Of a DNA stretch of 64,000 bases, positions 31,739-40,055 are shown piece by piece. The stretch covers positions 1-64,000 of the forward strand of contig JAJEJU010000020.1 in assembly GCA_021390615.1 (NCBI GenBank). Reading direction: 5' to 3'. The position numbers and the translations under genes are program-made. This DNA comes from Rhodanobacteraceae bacterium ZG21-1. GTDB lineage: Bacteria > Pseudomonadota > Gammaproteobacteria > Xanthomonadales > Rhodanobacteraceae. Position 1 is the first letter of the stretch; each line of letters opens with the position of its first letter. The notes under the pieces were generated by a model that worked only from the letters and a program-made list of their open reading frames with translations, was not told the DNA's origin and ran no database searches.

Positions 31739-32122
31739 ATGCCCACCGACCGCATTTCGCCATCCGCCCCGCTGGTCGAAACTCTGCGTGCGCTGGCGCG
31801 CGAGCGCACCGGCAAGACCGGAAAAACCGGCACGGATTCCGCCACCCAGCAGCGGGGTGTGGTGGCCACGCCCCGCTCCACCGAAGAACTGCGCCGGCGC
31901 CTGGCGGCGGTCGTCGAATCGGTCGACAGCAACGATCCCGAGGCGCTGGCGCGGTCGCGCGAGCCTGCGCTGCGCGAAATTCTGCTGTGGGAGTTCGGCG
32001 CGGAATTTCGCACCGACTCGCAGTTCCTGCCCATGCTCGATGCCATCAAGCGCATGCTGGACGAAGACCCCGATTACCAGCAACGCTTCGTCGAGCTGGT
32101 GCTCAGCCTGCAGAAACGCTGA
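31739..32122 (+). CDS. Hypothetical protein divergent from the flagellar-type operon
   Basis: 127 residues, mostly helical and charged, with a Thr/Gly/Lys-rich N-terminal stretch (~25-40) and a compact C-terminal helical part (LREILLWEFGAEFRTDSQFLPMLDAIKRML...). No signal peptide or membrane helix. I do not recognise the family. Its 3' end has been duplicated downstream (see the repeat at 32093-32406). Sharing the divergent promoter region with the operon makes a regulatory or chaperone role possible, but nothing in the sequence shows it. Confidence 0.55.
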   Translation: MPTDRISPSAPLVETLRALARERTGKTGKTGTDSATQQRGVVATPRSTEELRRRLAAVVESVDSNDPEALARSREPALREILLWEFGAEFRTDSQFLPMLDAIKRMLDEDPDYQQRFVELVLSLQKR

Positions 32123-32406
32123 GCGGCATCGCGCCGTTCGCGACTGGCTTCACGGGCGCCGCTATCACGCGCTTGCAGGCATGCCGCGGTGCCGATATGG
32201 GCGCGCGCTAGATTTTGCACGCGTCAGATCTTGCTTCAGTCGATCGGCCAAGCCGGGAGCTGGTGCTCAACCTGCGGAAACGCCGAGCGGCATCGCGCCG
32301 GCGACGGCCGGCTTCACGGGGCGCTGCCTCGCACGCGCTCGCGGACATGCCGCGGTGCCGATACGGGCGCGCCTTGGACCGTGAACGACTCGATCGGCCA
32401 AGCAGC
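32093..32406 (+). repeat. Imperfect two-copy tandem duplication (~164-bp period)
   Basis: The block starting GAGCTGGTGCTCAGCCTGC at 32093 recurs at 32257 as GAGCTGGTGCTCAACCTGC. Both copies continue with AAACGC(C/T)GAGCGGCATCGCGCC, GGCTTCACGGG, CATGCCGCGGTGCCGATA and CGATCGGCCAAGC, with substitutions and small indels between them. The first copy includes the last ten codons of the preceding gene and its stop; in the second copy the TGA has become CGA, so it is a 3'-end duplicate without its own gene. Confidence 0.8.
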
Positions 32407-32424
32407 ATGCCGCTTGGCCGATCG
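32391..32424. terminator. Hairpin with a perfect 13-bp stem
   Basis: CGATCGGCCAAGC (32391-32403), an 8-base loop, then its exact reverse complement (32412-32424). It lies 13 bp beyond the stop of the minus-strand GSGD-repeat gene. There is no following T-run on either strand, so it may be a Rho-independent-like stop without tail, an mRNA 3'-end stabiliser, or a protein site. Confidence 0.5.
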
Positions 32425-32437
32425 GCTCTCCGACCGC

Positions 32438-33211
32438 TCAGTCGTCGTCGTGCGGCACGTTGACCTTGCCGCCGATGCCGGAATGCCGCACGTCGCCGCT
32501 GCCCTTGCTGCCCAGGCTCAGATCGCCACGCACGTCGCGCACGTTGAGGTCGCCCGAGCCCAGGGTCTCGGCACGCACGCTGCCGCCCACCCGCAGCAGA
32601 TCGACATCGCCCGAGCCGATGCTGCCGAGCTTCACGTCGCCGTGCACATCCGCCGCCTTGAGATCGCCTGAGCCGACCGCGCCGGCCTCGAGGCTGCCGA
32701 TGTCGGCAGCGGCCACGTCACCCGAACCGACCGAGGTGCTGACCCTGCCGGCGATATGACTGGCATGCAGGTCGCCCGAACCGACGTGGCTGTCGAGCTG
32801 GCGCAGGCCGCTGGCGTCGGCATCGCCCGAGCCGACGTTCAACGTGACCGGCATGCCGGACGGCAGCTGCACCTTCGCTTCCAGCTCCGCTGTCCGACCG
32901 CCGAACAGCCTGATGTGCAACTGCTGGTCGTCGCGCAGCTCGATGATCAACTGATCCCCCTCGCGACGCTGGGTGACCTGCAGGCTATCCAGCAGGCTGG
33001 CATCGGAAGCGCAGGCCCGGCCATCGAGGTCGAGCGCCGTGGCGCTGTCGCTGCCGACTACGTGCAGGGTCTGGTTATGCGTTTCGAACTGCACGCCATG
33101 GATTCCGGCCAGATCGAGATGCAGCTTGCGCGGTGCCTGGAACTTGCATTGATCGGCGGCGACGGCAGCCAGCGGGGCCAGCAGCAGGGCGGCAACGACA
33201 AGACGGCGCAT
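32438..33211 (-). CDS. Exported GSGD-repeat beta-solenoid protein (DUF4097/DUF2807-like)
   Basis: 257 residues from the ATG at 33211 (AAGGA 8 nt upstream). A signal peptide (MRRLVVAALLLAPLAAVAA) is followed by a ~110-residue beta domain and then seven units of ~19 residues, each with GSGD (VGSGDADASG, VGSGDLHAS, VGSGDVAAAD, ... KGSGDVRHSG), ending in HDDD. The regular spacing predicts a right-handed beta-helix as in putative auto-transporter adhesin-head-like families. Probably periplasmic or outer-surface; the role is unknown. Confidence 0.8.
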   Translation of the reverse strand: MRRLVVAALLLAPLAAVAADQCKFQAPRKLHLDLAGIHGVQFETHNQTLHVVGSDSATALDLDGRACASDASLLDSLQVTQRREGDQLIIELRDDQQLHIRLFGGRTAELEAKVQLPSGMPVTLNVGSGDADASGLRQLDSHVGSGDLHASHIAGRVSTSVGSGDVAAADIGSLEAGAVGSGDLKAADVHGDVKLGSIGSGDVDLLRVGGSVRAETLGSGDLNVRDVRGDLSLGSKGSGDVRHSGIGGKVNVPHDDD

Positions 33212-33328
33212 GAGGATGTTCCTTGACGGGTTGAGATGCAGGATGGGATGCAGCCGCCTCGCAAAAGGTTGCATGCGCCGCCAGGACTAGGCCATTCGTC
33301 ATGTCCGACCGCTCCGGATCTGGCGCGC

Positions 33329-34159
33329 TTATGCGCCGGCCGCGCTCGCCTCGGCCGGTGCCTCGCCGCGCTTGGCGCGTCGCCACAGCGCTTCCTGCTC
33401 TTGCAGCGGACGCGCCGCGAGCGGCACGCCCTCCGCCTCGGCGATACGCTCCATGCCGCGGAAGCGATGTTCGAACTTGGCGTTCGCGTGGCGCAGGGCG
33501 CGCGAGAAATCCACGCCGCCGTGCCGGGCCAGGTTCACCGCCACGAACAGCACATCGCCGAGCTCGTCCTGCAGCCGTGCCGGATCGGCGCCGGCGGCGA
33601 ATTCGGCGCGCAGCTCGGCCGCTTCCTCGTCGAGCTTGTCCAGCACCGGCGCCGCGTCGGGCCAGTCGAAGCCGACCGTGGCGGCACGCTGCTGCAACTT
33701 GTGCGCGCGCTTCCATTCCGGCAGGCCGTGCGACACGCCCGCCAGCACGCTGTGATCTGCGGCCTCGCCCTTCTCGGCCCGCTCGGCCGCCTTGATTGCT
33801 TCCCACGCCTGCTTCTGCGCGGCTTCGTCGGCAAAGCGTAGCTGGCCGAACACGTGCGGATGCCGGCGCACCATCTTGTCGCTGATCGCCTGCACCACGT
33901 CGGCGAAATCGAAATGCCCGCCTTCCTTCGCCATCTGCGCGTGAAAGACCACCTGCAGCAGCAGATCGCCCAGTTCTTCGCAGAGATCGCGATAGTCGCG
34001 CCGATCGATCGCGTCGGCCACCTCGTAAGCCTCTTCGATGGTGTAGGGCGCGATGCTGGCGAAATCCTGCTGCACGTCCCACGGGCAGCCATGCTGCGGG
34101 TCGCGTAGCCGGGCCATGATCGCCAGCAGGTCGTCGATATGTCGGCGCGGGGCATTCAT
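33329..34159 (-). CDS. mazG: Nucleoside triphosphate pyrophosphohydrolase MazG
   Basis: 276 residues from the ATG at 34159, overlapping the upstream HIT gene stop (ATGA). It has tandem MazG domains with the metal-binding pairs EEAYEVADAI ... EELGDLLLQVVFHAQ and LDEEAAELRAEF ... DELGDVLFVAVNLAR. The N-terminal LRDPQHGCPWD signature is also typical. It hydrolyses (d)NTPs to NMP and pyrophosphate, cleaning the pool. Confidence 0.96.
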   Translation of the reverse strand: MNAPRRHIDDLLAIMARLRDPQHGCPWDVQQDFASIAPYTIEEAYEVADAIDRRDYRDLCEELGDLLLQVVFHAQMAKEGGHFDFADVVQAISDKMVRRHPHVFGQLRFADEAAQKQAWEAIKAAERAEKGEAADHSVLAGVSHGLPEWKRAHKLQQRAATVGFDWPDAAPVLDKLDEEAAELRAEFAAGADPARLQDELGDVLFVAVNLARHGGVDFSRALRHANAKFEHRFRGMERIAEAEGVPLAARPLQEQEALWRRAKRGEAPAEASAAGA

Positions 34160-34659
34160 GCGGGTAAGGCTCCTGGATTTGTCGCGTGTGCCTGCAGGGC
34201 GAGGCGCAGCCTCTGGGCGGCGTCCGCCGCGGCGTGCCAATGGTCGGGGGTATTCATGCGTTCGTGCGCATGCCGCAGCACCTGCGGAAGACTGGCCGGC
34301 GCGGGACCGAAGGCATCCATCCAGGGCAGCCTGGGCAGCATCCACAGATGGAAATGATGCCGCGTATCTTCCTGCAGGAAGTAATACGCCTCGACCACGC
34401 CCAGCGCCTCGCGCTGCGCGCGCCGGACCTGCGGCACCAGCACCGCGAAGCTCGCTGCTTCCTGCGCGCTCATCGCGTCCCAGCCACGGTAGTGGCGACG
34501 CGAGGCCACGATGACGAAGCCGGGCAAGGCGACGCCGACATCCTGATGCACGTGGAAATAGTCGTCTTCGACGATCACCCCGCCGGGACTGGAACGCCGC
34601 CCGGCCACCAGCTCGCAACTGAGGCAGGCCGCTGGCGCGTCGGCGGCACGGGCATCCAC
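34156..34659 (-). CDS. HIT-family hydrolase
   Basis: 167 residues from the GTG at 34659, 2 bp after cysQ. The core includes VEDDYFHVHQDVG and the active-site segment TRHHFHLWMLPR. The usual HIT triad is His-x-His-x-His; here the pattern is H-F-H-L-W, so the central nucleophilic His is kept and the third is Trp. An amino-terminal LSCEL stretch is cysteine-containing. Likely a dinucleoside polyphosphate or nucleotide-phosphoramidate hydrolase; its place between cysQ and mazG supports nucleotide clean-up. Confidence 0.75.
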   Translation of the reverse strand: MDARAADAPAACLSCELVAGRRSSPGGVIVEDDYFHVHQDVGVALPGFVIVASRRHYRGWDAMSAQEAASFAVLVPQVRRAQREALGVVEAYYFLQEDTRHHFHLWMLPRLPWMDAFGPAPASLPQVLRHAHERMNTPDHWHAAADAAQRLRLALQAHATNPGALPA

Positions 34660-34661
34660 CG

Positions 34662-35483
34662 TCAGTCCGCCAGCGCGCGGCTCAACTGGGTCGTCCAGTC
34701 GATGCCGCGATCGCCCACCGCGATGAATTCCGGATTCAGCAGCGACTCGCCGCGGTTGTAGCGCAACGGCTCGCCGTGCAGGTCGAGCACCTGCCCGCCG
34801 GCCTGCTCCAGCACACACTGCGCGGCGGCGGTATCCCATTCACAGGTAGGGCCGCGACGCAGATAGACGTCCGCCGCCCCACGCGCGATCAGGCAGAACT
34901 TCAGCGAGGAACCCAGCGGCTGCAGCCGGTAATCGTCGCCCAGCATGCGCCTGAGCACCTGCTCCTGCGCGCTGCCGTGCGAGCGGCTGCCGGCGACCAG
35001 CGGCGGCTGTGCCAGCGCACGGGTGGAGATGCGCTCCCAGTCGCCCCCGGCTTCCGCCTGCCACCAGGCGCCATGCCCCTGCGCGGCCACGAACAGCTCG
35101 CCGGTGACCGGCGCCAGCACCACGCCCAGCACGGGCCGGTGTTGTTCGATCAGGGCGATGTTCACGGTGAACTCGCCGTTGCGCTTGACGAACTCGCGGG
35201 TGCCGTCCAGCGGATCGACCAGCCAGTAGCGCGACCAGTCGCGGCGCTGTTCCCAGGCTTGCTGGCTGGCCTCTTCCGACACCATCGGCAGGCTCGGCTC
35301 GAGTCTAGCCAGGCCGGCGGCGATCACCCGCTGCGCGGCAAGGTCCGCCGCGGTGAGCGGCGAACGGTCGTCCTTCATCTCGACGTCGAAATCCTGCCGA
35401 TACACCTCCAGGATCGCCTCGCCGGCCTCGCGGGCCAGCATGCCCACCTGCAACAGCAGCGGATCGCCGGGCGCTCGGCTCAC
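34662..35483 (-). CDS. cysQ: 3'(2'),5'-bisphosphate nucleotidase CysQ
   Basis: 273 residues from the GTG at 35483, overlapping the nudE stop (GTGA). Metal-site motifs are all present: SEEASQ, WLVDPLDGTREFVKRNGEFTVNIAL and CEWDTAAAQCVLEQAGG. It removes the 3'-phosphate from PAP formed in sulfate assimilation. Second gene of the nudE-cysQ-HIT-mazG set. Confidence 0.95.
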   Translation of the reverse strand: MSRAPGDPLLLQVGMLAREAGEAILEVYRQDFDVEMKDDRSPLTAADLAAQRVIAAGLARLEPSLPMVSEEASQQAWEQRRDWSRYWLVDPLDGTREFVKRNGEFTVNIALIEQHRPVLGVVLAPVTGELFVAAQGHGAWWQAEAGGDWERISTRALAQPPLVAGSRSHGSAQEQVLRRMLGDDYRLQPLGSSLKFCLIARGAADVYLRRGPTCEWDTAAAQCVLEQAGGQVLDLHGEPLRYNRGESLLNPEFIAVGDRGIDWTTQLSRALAD

Positions 35484-36037
35484 GACAGCGACAGCCGGCC
35501 AGCCAGGTATTCCCGGGCAATGAACAGGGCGGCGATCGAACGTCCTTCGCTGACGTCGTCGCGGGCGACCAGGGTATGCAGGTCGGCCAGCTTCCACGGC
35601 ACCACTTCGAGCGGCTCCGGCTCGTCGCCGGGCAGGCGCTCGGGATACAGGTCCTGCGCCAGCACCACGTGCGCCATGTGGGTCATGTACGAGGGCGACA
35701 GCGAAAGATTGTGCAGGATCTTCAGCCGGCGGGCGCCGTAACCGACCTCTTCCTTCAGTTCGCGATTGGCGCCCTGTTCGGCGGTCTCGTCGCGATCGAG
35801 CCGGCCCTTGGGCAGGCCGAGCTCGTAGCGGTCCACGCCGACGCCGTACTCGCGCACCAGCAGCACGGTCTCGTCGTCGAGCATCGGCACGATGATCACC
35901 GCGCCCAGCCCGGAGCCCTTCAGCCGCTCGTAGGTGCGGCGCTCGCCGTTGGAGAACTCCAGGTCGACCTGCTCGACGTGCAGGAAGCCGCTGCCCGCGT
36001 GGTCGCGCGTGGCATGGATGATCGGTGGTTTGTGCAT
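35480..36037 (-). CDS. nudE: ADP-compounds hydrolase NudE
   Basis: 185 residues from the ATG at 36037. Complete Nudix box: GRLDRDETAEQGANRELKEEVGY. The length and the start (MHKPPIIHATR) match NudE, which hydrolyses ADP-ribose, Ap3A and NADH. It opens the overlapping nucleotide-clean-up operon. Confidence 0.94.
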   Translation of the reverse strand: MHKPPIIHATRDHAGSGFLHVEQVDLEFSNGERRTYERLKGSGLGAVIIVPMLDDETVLLVREYGVGVDRYELGLPKGRLDRDETAEQGANRELKEEVGYGARRLKILHNLSLSPSYMTHMAHVVLAQDLYPERLPGDEPEPLEVVPWKLADLHTLVARDDVSEGRSIAALFIAREYLAGRLSLS

Positions 36038-36051
36038 CGGTCCATTGTAGC

Positions 36052-36423
36052 TCAGCGCCACGGCGGGTCGGGCGGCTGCCTGGGCGGTTTGCGGCCAGAA
36101 ACGACGGCGAAGATCAGCAGCATGTAGACGGCGGCGTGAAACAGGCCGGCCACGAAGCCTAAGATGCTGTTGACGTAACCCACCTGACGGGTGGTCATGC
36201 CGTGCGAGGACACCAGCTGCGGCAAATAGAACGAGTAGTACCAGCCGGTGACGACGTACGCCAACAGGCCCAGCAGGCTGGCAATCAGCAGCAACATGGC
36301 CGATCGCGGTATCCGCGCCCACCACACGCACGCGGTCGCCACGCCGATCAGCAGCACCAGCATCGAGAAGCCGTTGGTGAGCAGCCAGCCCATCAACATC
36401 GCCAATGATTGCATCGAATCCAT
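36052..36423 (-). CDS. Small integral membrane protein, function unknown
   Basis: 123 residues from the ATG at 36423 (GGAG 8 nt upstream). Three strongly hydrophobic helices, near 16-36, 42-62 and 85-107, with a Pro-rich cytoplasmic tail (PPRQPPDPPW). No family recognised. It lies 11 bp after the hisN-type gene and 14 bp before nudE, so it is co-transcribed with them. Confidence 0.75.
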   Translation of the reverse strand: MDSMQSLAMLMGWLLTNGFSMLVLLIGVATACVWWARIPRSAMLLLIASLLGLLAYVVTGWYYSFYLPQLVSSHGMTTRQVGYVNSILGFVAGLFHAAVYMLLIFAVVSGRKPPRQPPDPPWR

Positions 36424-36434
36424 CGTGAAACTCC

Positions 36435-37244
36435 TCAGCCCAGCTTGGCGGTTTGCAGCTGCGCAAGCGCCTGTGCATGAATCGCCGGCGTGCCGGCCAG
36501 CACGCTGCGAGTGTCCAGCGCCAGCGGCGCGCCGTCCAGATCGGTGAACACGCCGCCGGCTTCGCGCACGATCACCGCCAGCGCGGCGATGTCGAGAATG
36601 TTCACGTCGGACTCGATCACCAGGTCGAGCCCGCCGCGCGCCAGCAGGTGGTAGTGGCAGAAATCGCCGTAGCCGCGGATGCGGCTGCTGGCGCGGATCA
36701 GTGCCCCGAAGGCCTGCCAGCGTGGATCGCCGGTCAGGGTCTTGAGGTTGCCGGCCGAAAGATGCGCCTGCGCCAGCTCGTCGGTGGCGGCCACCCGCAC
36801 CCGCTCGCCGTCCAGCCAGGCGCCGCCGCCGACGCTGGCCCACATGGTCTCGCCGTACACCGGCGCACAGGACACGCCGAGCAGCAGCCGATCGTGCTGC
36901 ATCAGGGCGATCTGGGTGGCGAAGAACGGCGTGCGGCGCACGAAGCTCTTGGTGCCGTCCAGCGGATCGACCAGCCACAGCAGGCCATCCTCGCCGGGCG
37001 TCTCGCGACCGTATTCCTCGCCGTAGATCGCGGCCTGCGGCAGGGCTTCGGCGAGGATGGCGCGAATGGCCTGTTCGGCCTCGCGGTCGGCCGCCGTGAC
37101 CGGCGTGTCGTCCGGCTTGATTTCCACGGCCACGCCGCGGTGCCAGTAGTGCCGGATGATCTCCGCCGCCGCCGCCGCCGCTTCGCGCGCGGCTTGCAAG
37201 GCCGAGGCCAGTCGTTCCGCCTCCATCATCACCTTCTCCGTCAT
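36435..37244 (-). CDS. hisN: Inositol monophosphatase family, probable histidinol-phosphatase
   Basis: 269 residues. IMPase metal motifs: GEEYGRE, WLVDPLDGTKSFVRRTPFFATQIAL and NILDIAALAVIVREAGG. The wording around DPLDGTKSFVRRTP fits the HisN type better than SuhB or CysQ. It would dephosphorylate histidinol phosphate; a related sugar-phosphate substrate cannot be excluded. Its start overlaps the gspN stop by 4 nt. Confidence 0.82.
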   Translation of the reverse strand: MTEKVMMEAERLASALQAAREAAAAAAEIIRHYWHRGVAVEIKPDDTPVTAADREAEQAIRAILAEALPQAAIYGEEYGRETPGEDGLLWLVDPLDGTKSFVRRTPFFATQIALMQHDRLLLGVSCAPVYGETMWASVGGGAWLDGERVRVAATDELAQAHLSAGNLKTLTGDPRWQAFGALIRASSRIRGYGDFCHYHLLARGGLDLVIESDVNILDIAALAVIVREAGGVFTDLDGAPLALDTRSVLAGTPAIHAQALAQLQTAKLG

Positions 37245-38005
37245 GTTTTGCTCGCCAGGCCACCGCGGCGCTCGATATGCCAGTCGCCGTCCGCGCCCGG
37301 CGGCCCCAGCTTCTGCAACCAGTTCTCCAATGCGGGATCCGGCCTGCGCGGATGCAGGGTCGCCTCGATGCGCCAGCCGAGCGTGCTGAGCTGGAGCTTC
37401 GCCTGCACCTGCAGCGGACCCTGGCCGTCGTCGTGCAGTTCGCCGCCGATCACTCCGTTCTGTCCTTGCAGGTCGAGCCTGAGCTCGCCGAACGCCACGT
37501 CGCCGGCGTCGGACTGCAGCTTGGCATCATGCCATTGCGCGTGGGCCTCCAGCTGCAGCGGCCAGCCGCCCTGCAACTGCGCCTGCGGCAGCTGCAATTC
37601 CAGTCTGCCTCGCAGCGAGCCCCAGCTGCCGCCGGGGATCGGCAGCAGACCCAGCTCGACGCGCCATTGCATGTCCTGCAGCTGGATCGCCTGCGGACCG
37701 GTCTGCTGCACCACCCCGTGTCCTTCCAGCTGCGGCCCCTGAAACTGCAGGGCGAGCGTGGGCTTGCCGAGCACGGCGCGGCGCGAAAGCTGCCACTGCG
37801 CACGTCCCAGCAATTGTCCCCGCTCGTCCACCACCCGGTCCGCCGCACCGTCCCACAACAGGCCGTGCACCTCCTGCAACTGCACGCCGCCCAGCCGCTT
37901 GCTCCACAGCGGCAGCGCCCAGCGCGCCGGCAGGAACCAGAACAGCAGGCCCGCCAGCAGCAGCAAGCCGGCAAACCCCCACAACGATCGGCGCAACCAC
38001 TTCAA
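37241..38005 (-). CDS. gspN: Type II secretion system protein N
   Basis: 254 residues with one N-terminal membrane helix (~6-28, LWGFAGLLLLAGLLFWFLPARWALPLW) and a periplasmic beta-rich domain containing the GspN pattern (GVQLQEVHGLLWDGAADRV). GspN is an accessory pseudopilus/assembly-platform protein. Found alone here, as in some xanthomonads where it is separate from the main gsp/xps operon. Confidence 0.87.
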   Translation of the reverse strand: MKWLRRSLWGFAGLLLLAGLLFWFLPARWALPLWSKRLGGVQLQEVHGLLWDGAADRVVDERGQLLGRAQWQLSRRAVLGKPTLALQFQGPQLEGHGVVQQTGPQAIQLQDMQWRVELGLLPIPGGSWGSLRGRLELQLPQAQLQGGWPLQLEAHAQWHDAKLQSDAGDVAFGELRLDLQGQNGVIGGELHDDGQGPLQVQAKLQLSTLGWRIEATLHPRRPDPALENWLQKLGPPGADGDWHIERRGGLASKT

Positions 38006-38102
38006 GGCGTCTGGCTCCAGGCACGAGTGACAGATGCCCGCGACGCGCTGCGCGCGGCCGCCGGGCTTGAGCGACCACGGCCGCTGCGCCGATCATAGCG
38101 GG

Positions 38103-39482
38103 ATGACCTCGTCGAACCGCAGCAACGCCGCCCTCGCCGCGCGCGACCTCAAGCATCTCTGGCATCCCTGCACGCAGATGCACGACCACGGCGCCGCCGG
38201 CACCGATCCCGTACCGCTGCTGCCGATCGTGGCCGGCGAAGGCGCCTGGCTGGTCGATGCCGACGGCAGGCGCTACCTGGACGGCATCAGCTCGTGGTGG
38301 ACCAATCTGTTCGGCCACGCGCACCCGCGCCTCGCCGGTGCGCTGGCCGAGCAGGCGCAGCGGCTGGAGCACGTGATCTTCGCCGGCTTCACCCACGAGC
38401 CGGCGATCGCGCTGGCCGAGGAGCTGGTCCGCGTCACCCCGGCGCCGCTGCAGCGCGTGTTCCTCGCCGACAACGGTTCGGCGGCGATCGAGGTGGCGCT
38501 GAAGATGAGCTTCCACTACTGGCTCAATCAGGGGCGCGGCGAAAAGACCCGCTTTATCGCACTGACCGGCAGCTACCACGGCGAGACGCTGGGCGCGCTC
38601 TCGGTGAGCGACGTGGCGCTATACCGCAAGACCTACGCGCCGCTGCTGCTGACGCCGATCCTGGCGCCCTCGCCGGATGCCTACGAGGCCGCGCCGGGCG
38701 AGTCCGCCGAAGAAGTGGCGCTGCGTCGGCTGGACGAGCTGCGCACCTTGCTGGAACGCCACGCGCACGAAACCTGCGCCGTCATCGTCGAGCCGCTGGT
38801 GCAGTGCGCCGGCGGCATGCGCATGTATCACCCGCGCTACCTGGCCGGCCTGCGCCGGCTTTGCGACGAGTTTGAAGTGCACTTCATCGCGGACGAGATC
38901 GCGGTGGGCTTCGGCCGCACCGGCAGCTTGTTCGCCTGCGAGCAGGCGCAGGTGTCGCCGGATTTCATGTGCCTGTCCAAGGGACTCACCGGCGGCTTCC
39001 TGCCGCTGTCGGCGGTGCTGACCACCGAAGCGGTGTATGCCGCGTTCTACGCCGAGTACAACGCCGGCAAGGCGTTCCTGCACTCGCACAGCTACACCGG
39101 CAATCCGCTCGCCTGCCGCGTGGCGCTGGAGACCTTGGCGATCTTCCGCGACGAACCGGTGCTGGCTCGCAACCGCGAGCTGGCCGCACACCTGCAGCAG
39201 CGTCTGGCGCCGTTGCGCGAGCATCCGCAGGTGGCCGACGTACGCCAGTGCGGCATGATCGCCGCAGTCGAGCTGGTCGCCGACAAACGCAGCCGTCGGC
39301 CCTATCCTGCCGAGGAGCGGCGCGGCCTGCGCGTGTATCTGCATGCACTGCAACGCGGCGCCTTGTTGCGCCCGCTGGGCAATGTCATCTACTTCATGCC
39401 GCCGTACGTGGTCACTACGGCCGAGATCGACCACTTGGTCGACACCGCGCTGAGCGGGATCGAGCGCGCCGTCGCGGACTGA
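38103..39482 (+). CDS. bioA: Adenosylmethionine-8-amino-7-oxononanoate aminotransferase
   Basis: 459 residues from the ATG at 38103; an upstream in-frame ATG would add an atypical tail. It starts with the BioA hallmark LKHLWHPCTQMHD and has SSWWTNLFGHAHPRL, the PLP phosphate site YHGETLGALS and the Schiff-base lysine in LSKGLTGGFLPLSA. It makes DAPA in biotin synthesis. No other bio gene is nearby. Confidence 0.97.
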   Translation: MTSSNRSNAALAARDLKHLWHPCTQMHDHGAAGTDPVPLLPIVAGEGAWLVDADGRRYLDGISSWWTNLFGHAHPRLAGALAEQAQRLEHVIFAGFTHEPAIALAEELVRVTPAPLQRVFLADNGSAAIEVALKMSFHYWLNQGRGEKTRFIALTGSYHGETLGALSVSDVALYRKTYAPLLLTPILAPSPDAYEAAPGESAEEVALRRLDELRTLLERHAHETCAVIVEPLVQCAGGMRMYHPRYLAGLRRLCDEFEVHFIADEIAVGFGRTGSLFACEQAQVSPDFMCLSKGLTGGFLPLSAVLTTEAVYAAFYAEYNAGKAFLHSHSYTGNPLACRVALETLAIFRDEPVLARNRELAAHLQQRLAPLREHPQVADVRQCGMIAAVELVADKRSRRPYPAEERRGLRVYLHALQRGALLRPLGNVIYFMPPYVVTTAEIDHLVDTALSGIERAVAD

Positions 39483-39546
39483 AAGACCCCGCGCCGCGCG
39501 CTCGGCAGTGCAGCTCAGCGACTGTCAGGGCGAGGCGGTGGAGAGA

Positions 39547-39870
39547 TCAACGCCCCTGCACGCGGATGCTCGGGTCGAGATCGCGCAGTGCCGGACCCAG
39601 CGTGGTCTGGCCGGTACGCTGGATATCCTCCTGGCTGTAGCTGCGCCCCGCCACCGGCAGGCATTCGCCTGGCTTCGCCGGAATCCGGCTGCCGGTATCG
39701 CGGATGCAGTTGCGATCGCCGGGTTTCGGGCCCGGTGCCGGCCGGCTTTCGGTCGCGTTGGAACTGGCCGGGTGATCGGCGGGCGGCAGCTGGGTGATGG
39801 CCTGGGCCTGGACGGCCGCGCCGAAACCGAGGCCGACGAGCAACATGGGGACGAGGATGAACCTGGACAT
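39547..39870 (-). CDS. Small secreted protein, function unknown
   Basis: 107 residues from the ATG at 39870 with GGAGG 6 nt upstream. Signal peptide ending VQAQA, then a Pro/Ser/Gly-rich stretch with two cysteines (NCIRDTGSRI, GECLPVAGRSYS) and a C-terminal RTGQTTLGPALRDLDPSI segment. The CIRDTGSRI wording recurs in small exported proteins of xanthomonads, none of known function. It converges on bioA. Confidence 0.65.
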   Translation of the reverse strand: MSRFILVPMLLVGLGFGAAVQAQAITQLPPADHPASSNATESRPAPGPKPGDRNCIRDTGSRIPAKPGECLPVAGRSYSQEDIQRTGQTTLGPALRDLDPSIRVQGR

Positions 39871-40055
39871 GAGCAACCTCCAGCTCGCGTCGAGACATTG
39901 CGGCGAGCGCGCATGGGGACGGTAAACTCATGGTGGACCCGGCGGACGGGCCGCACAAGGCCCGATCCGCGCGCCATCTCGCAGCGATTCATGCGCCAGC
40001 GCCGCGCGGGTCGCCGCGCTATGCTGAAGGATTCCAGCAAGGCTCATCCCCCCGC

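Noticed and set aside
32185-32215. GCCGATA-type sequence resembling a sigma-28 -10 box
   Set aside because: No TAAA-type -35 box lies 11 bases upstream, and no gene starts just downstream.
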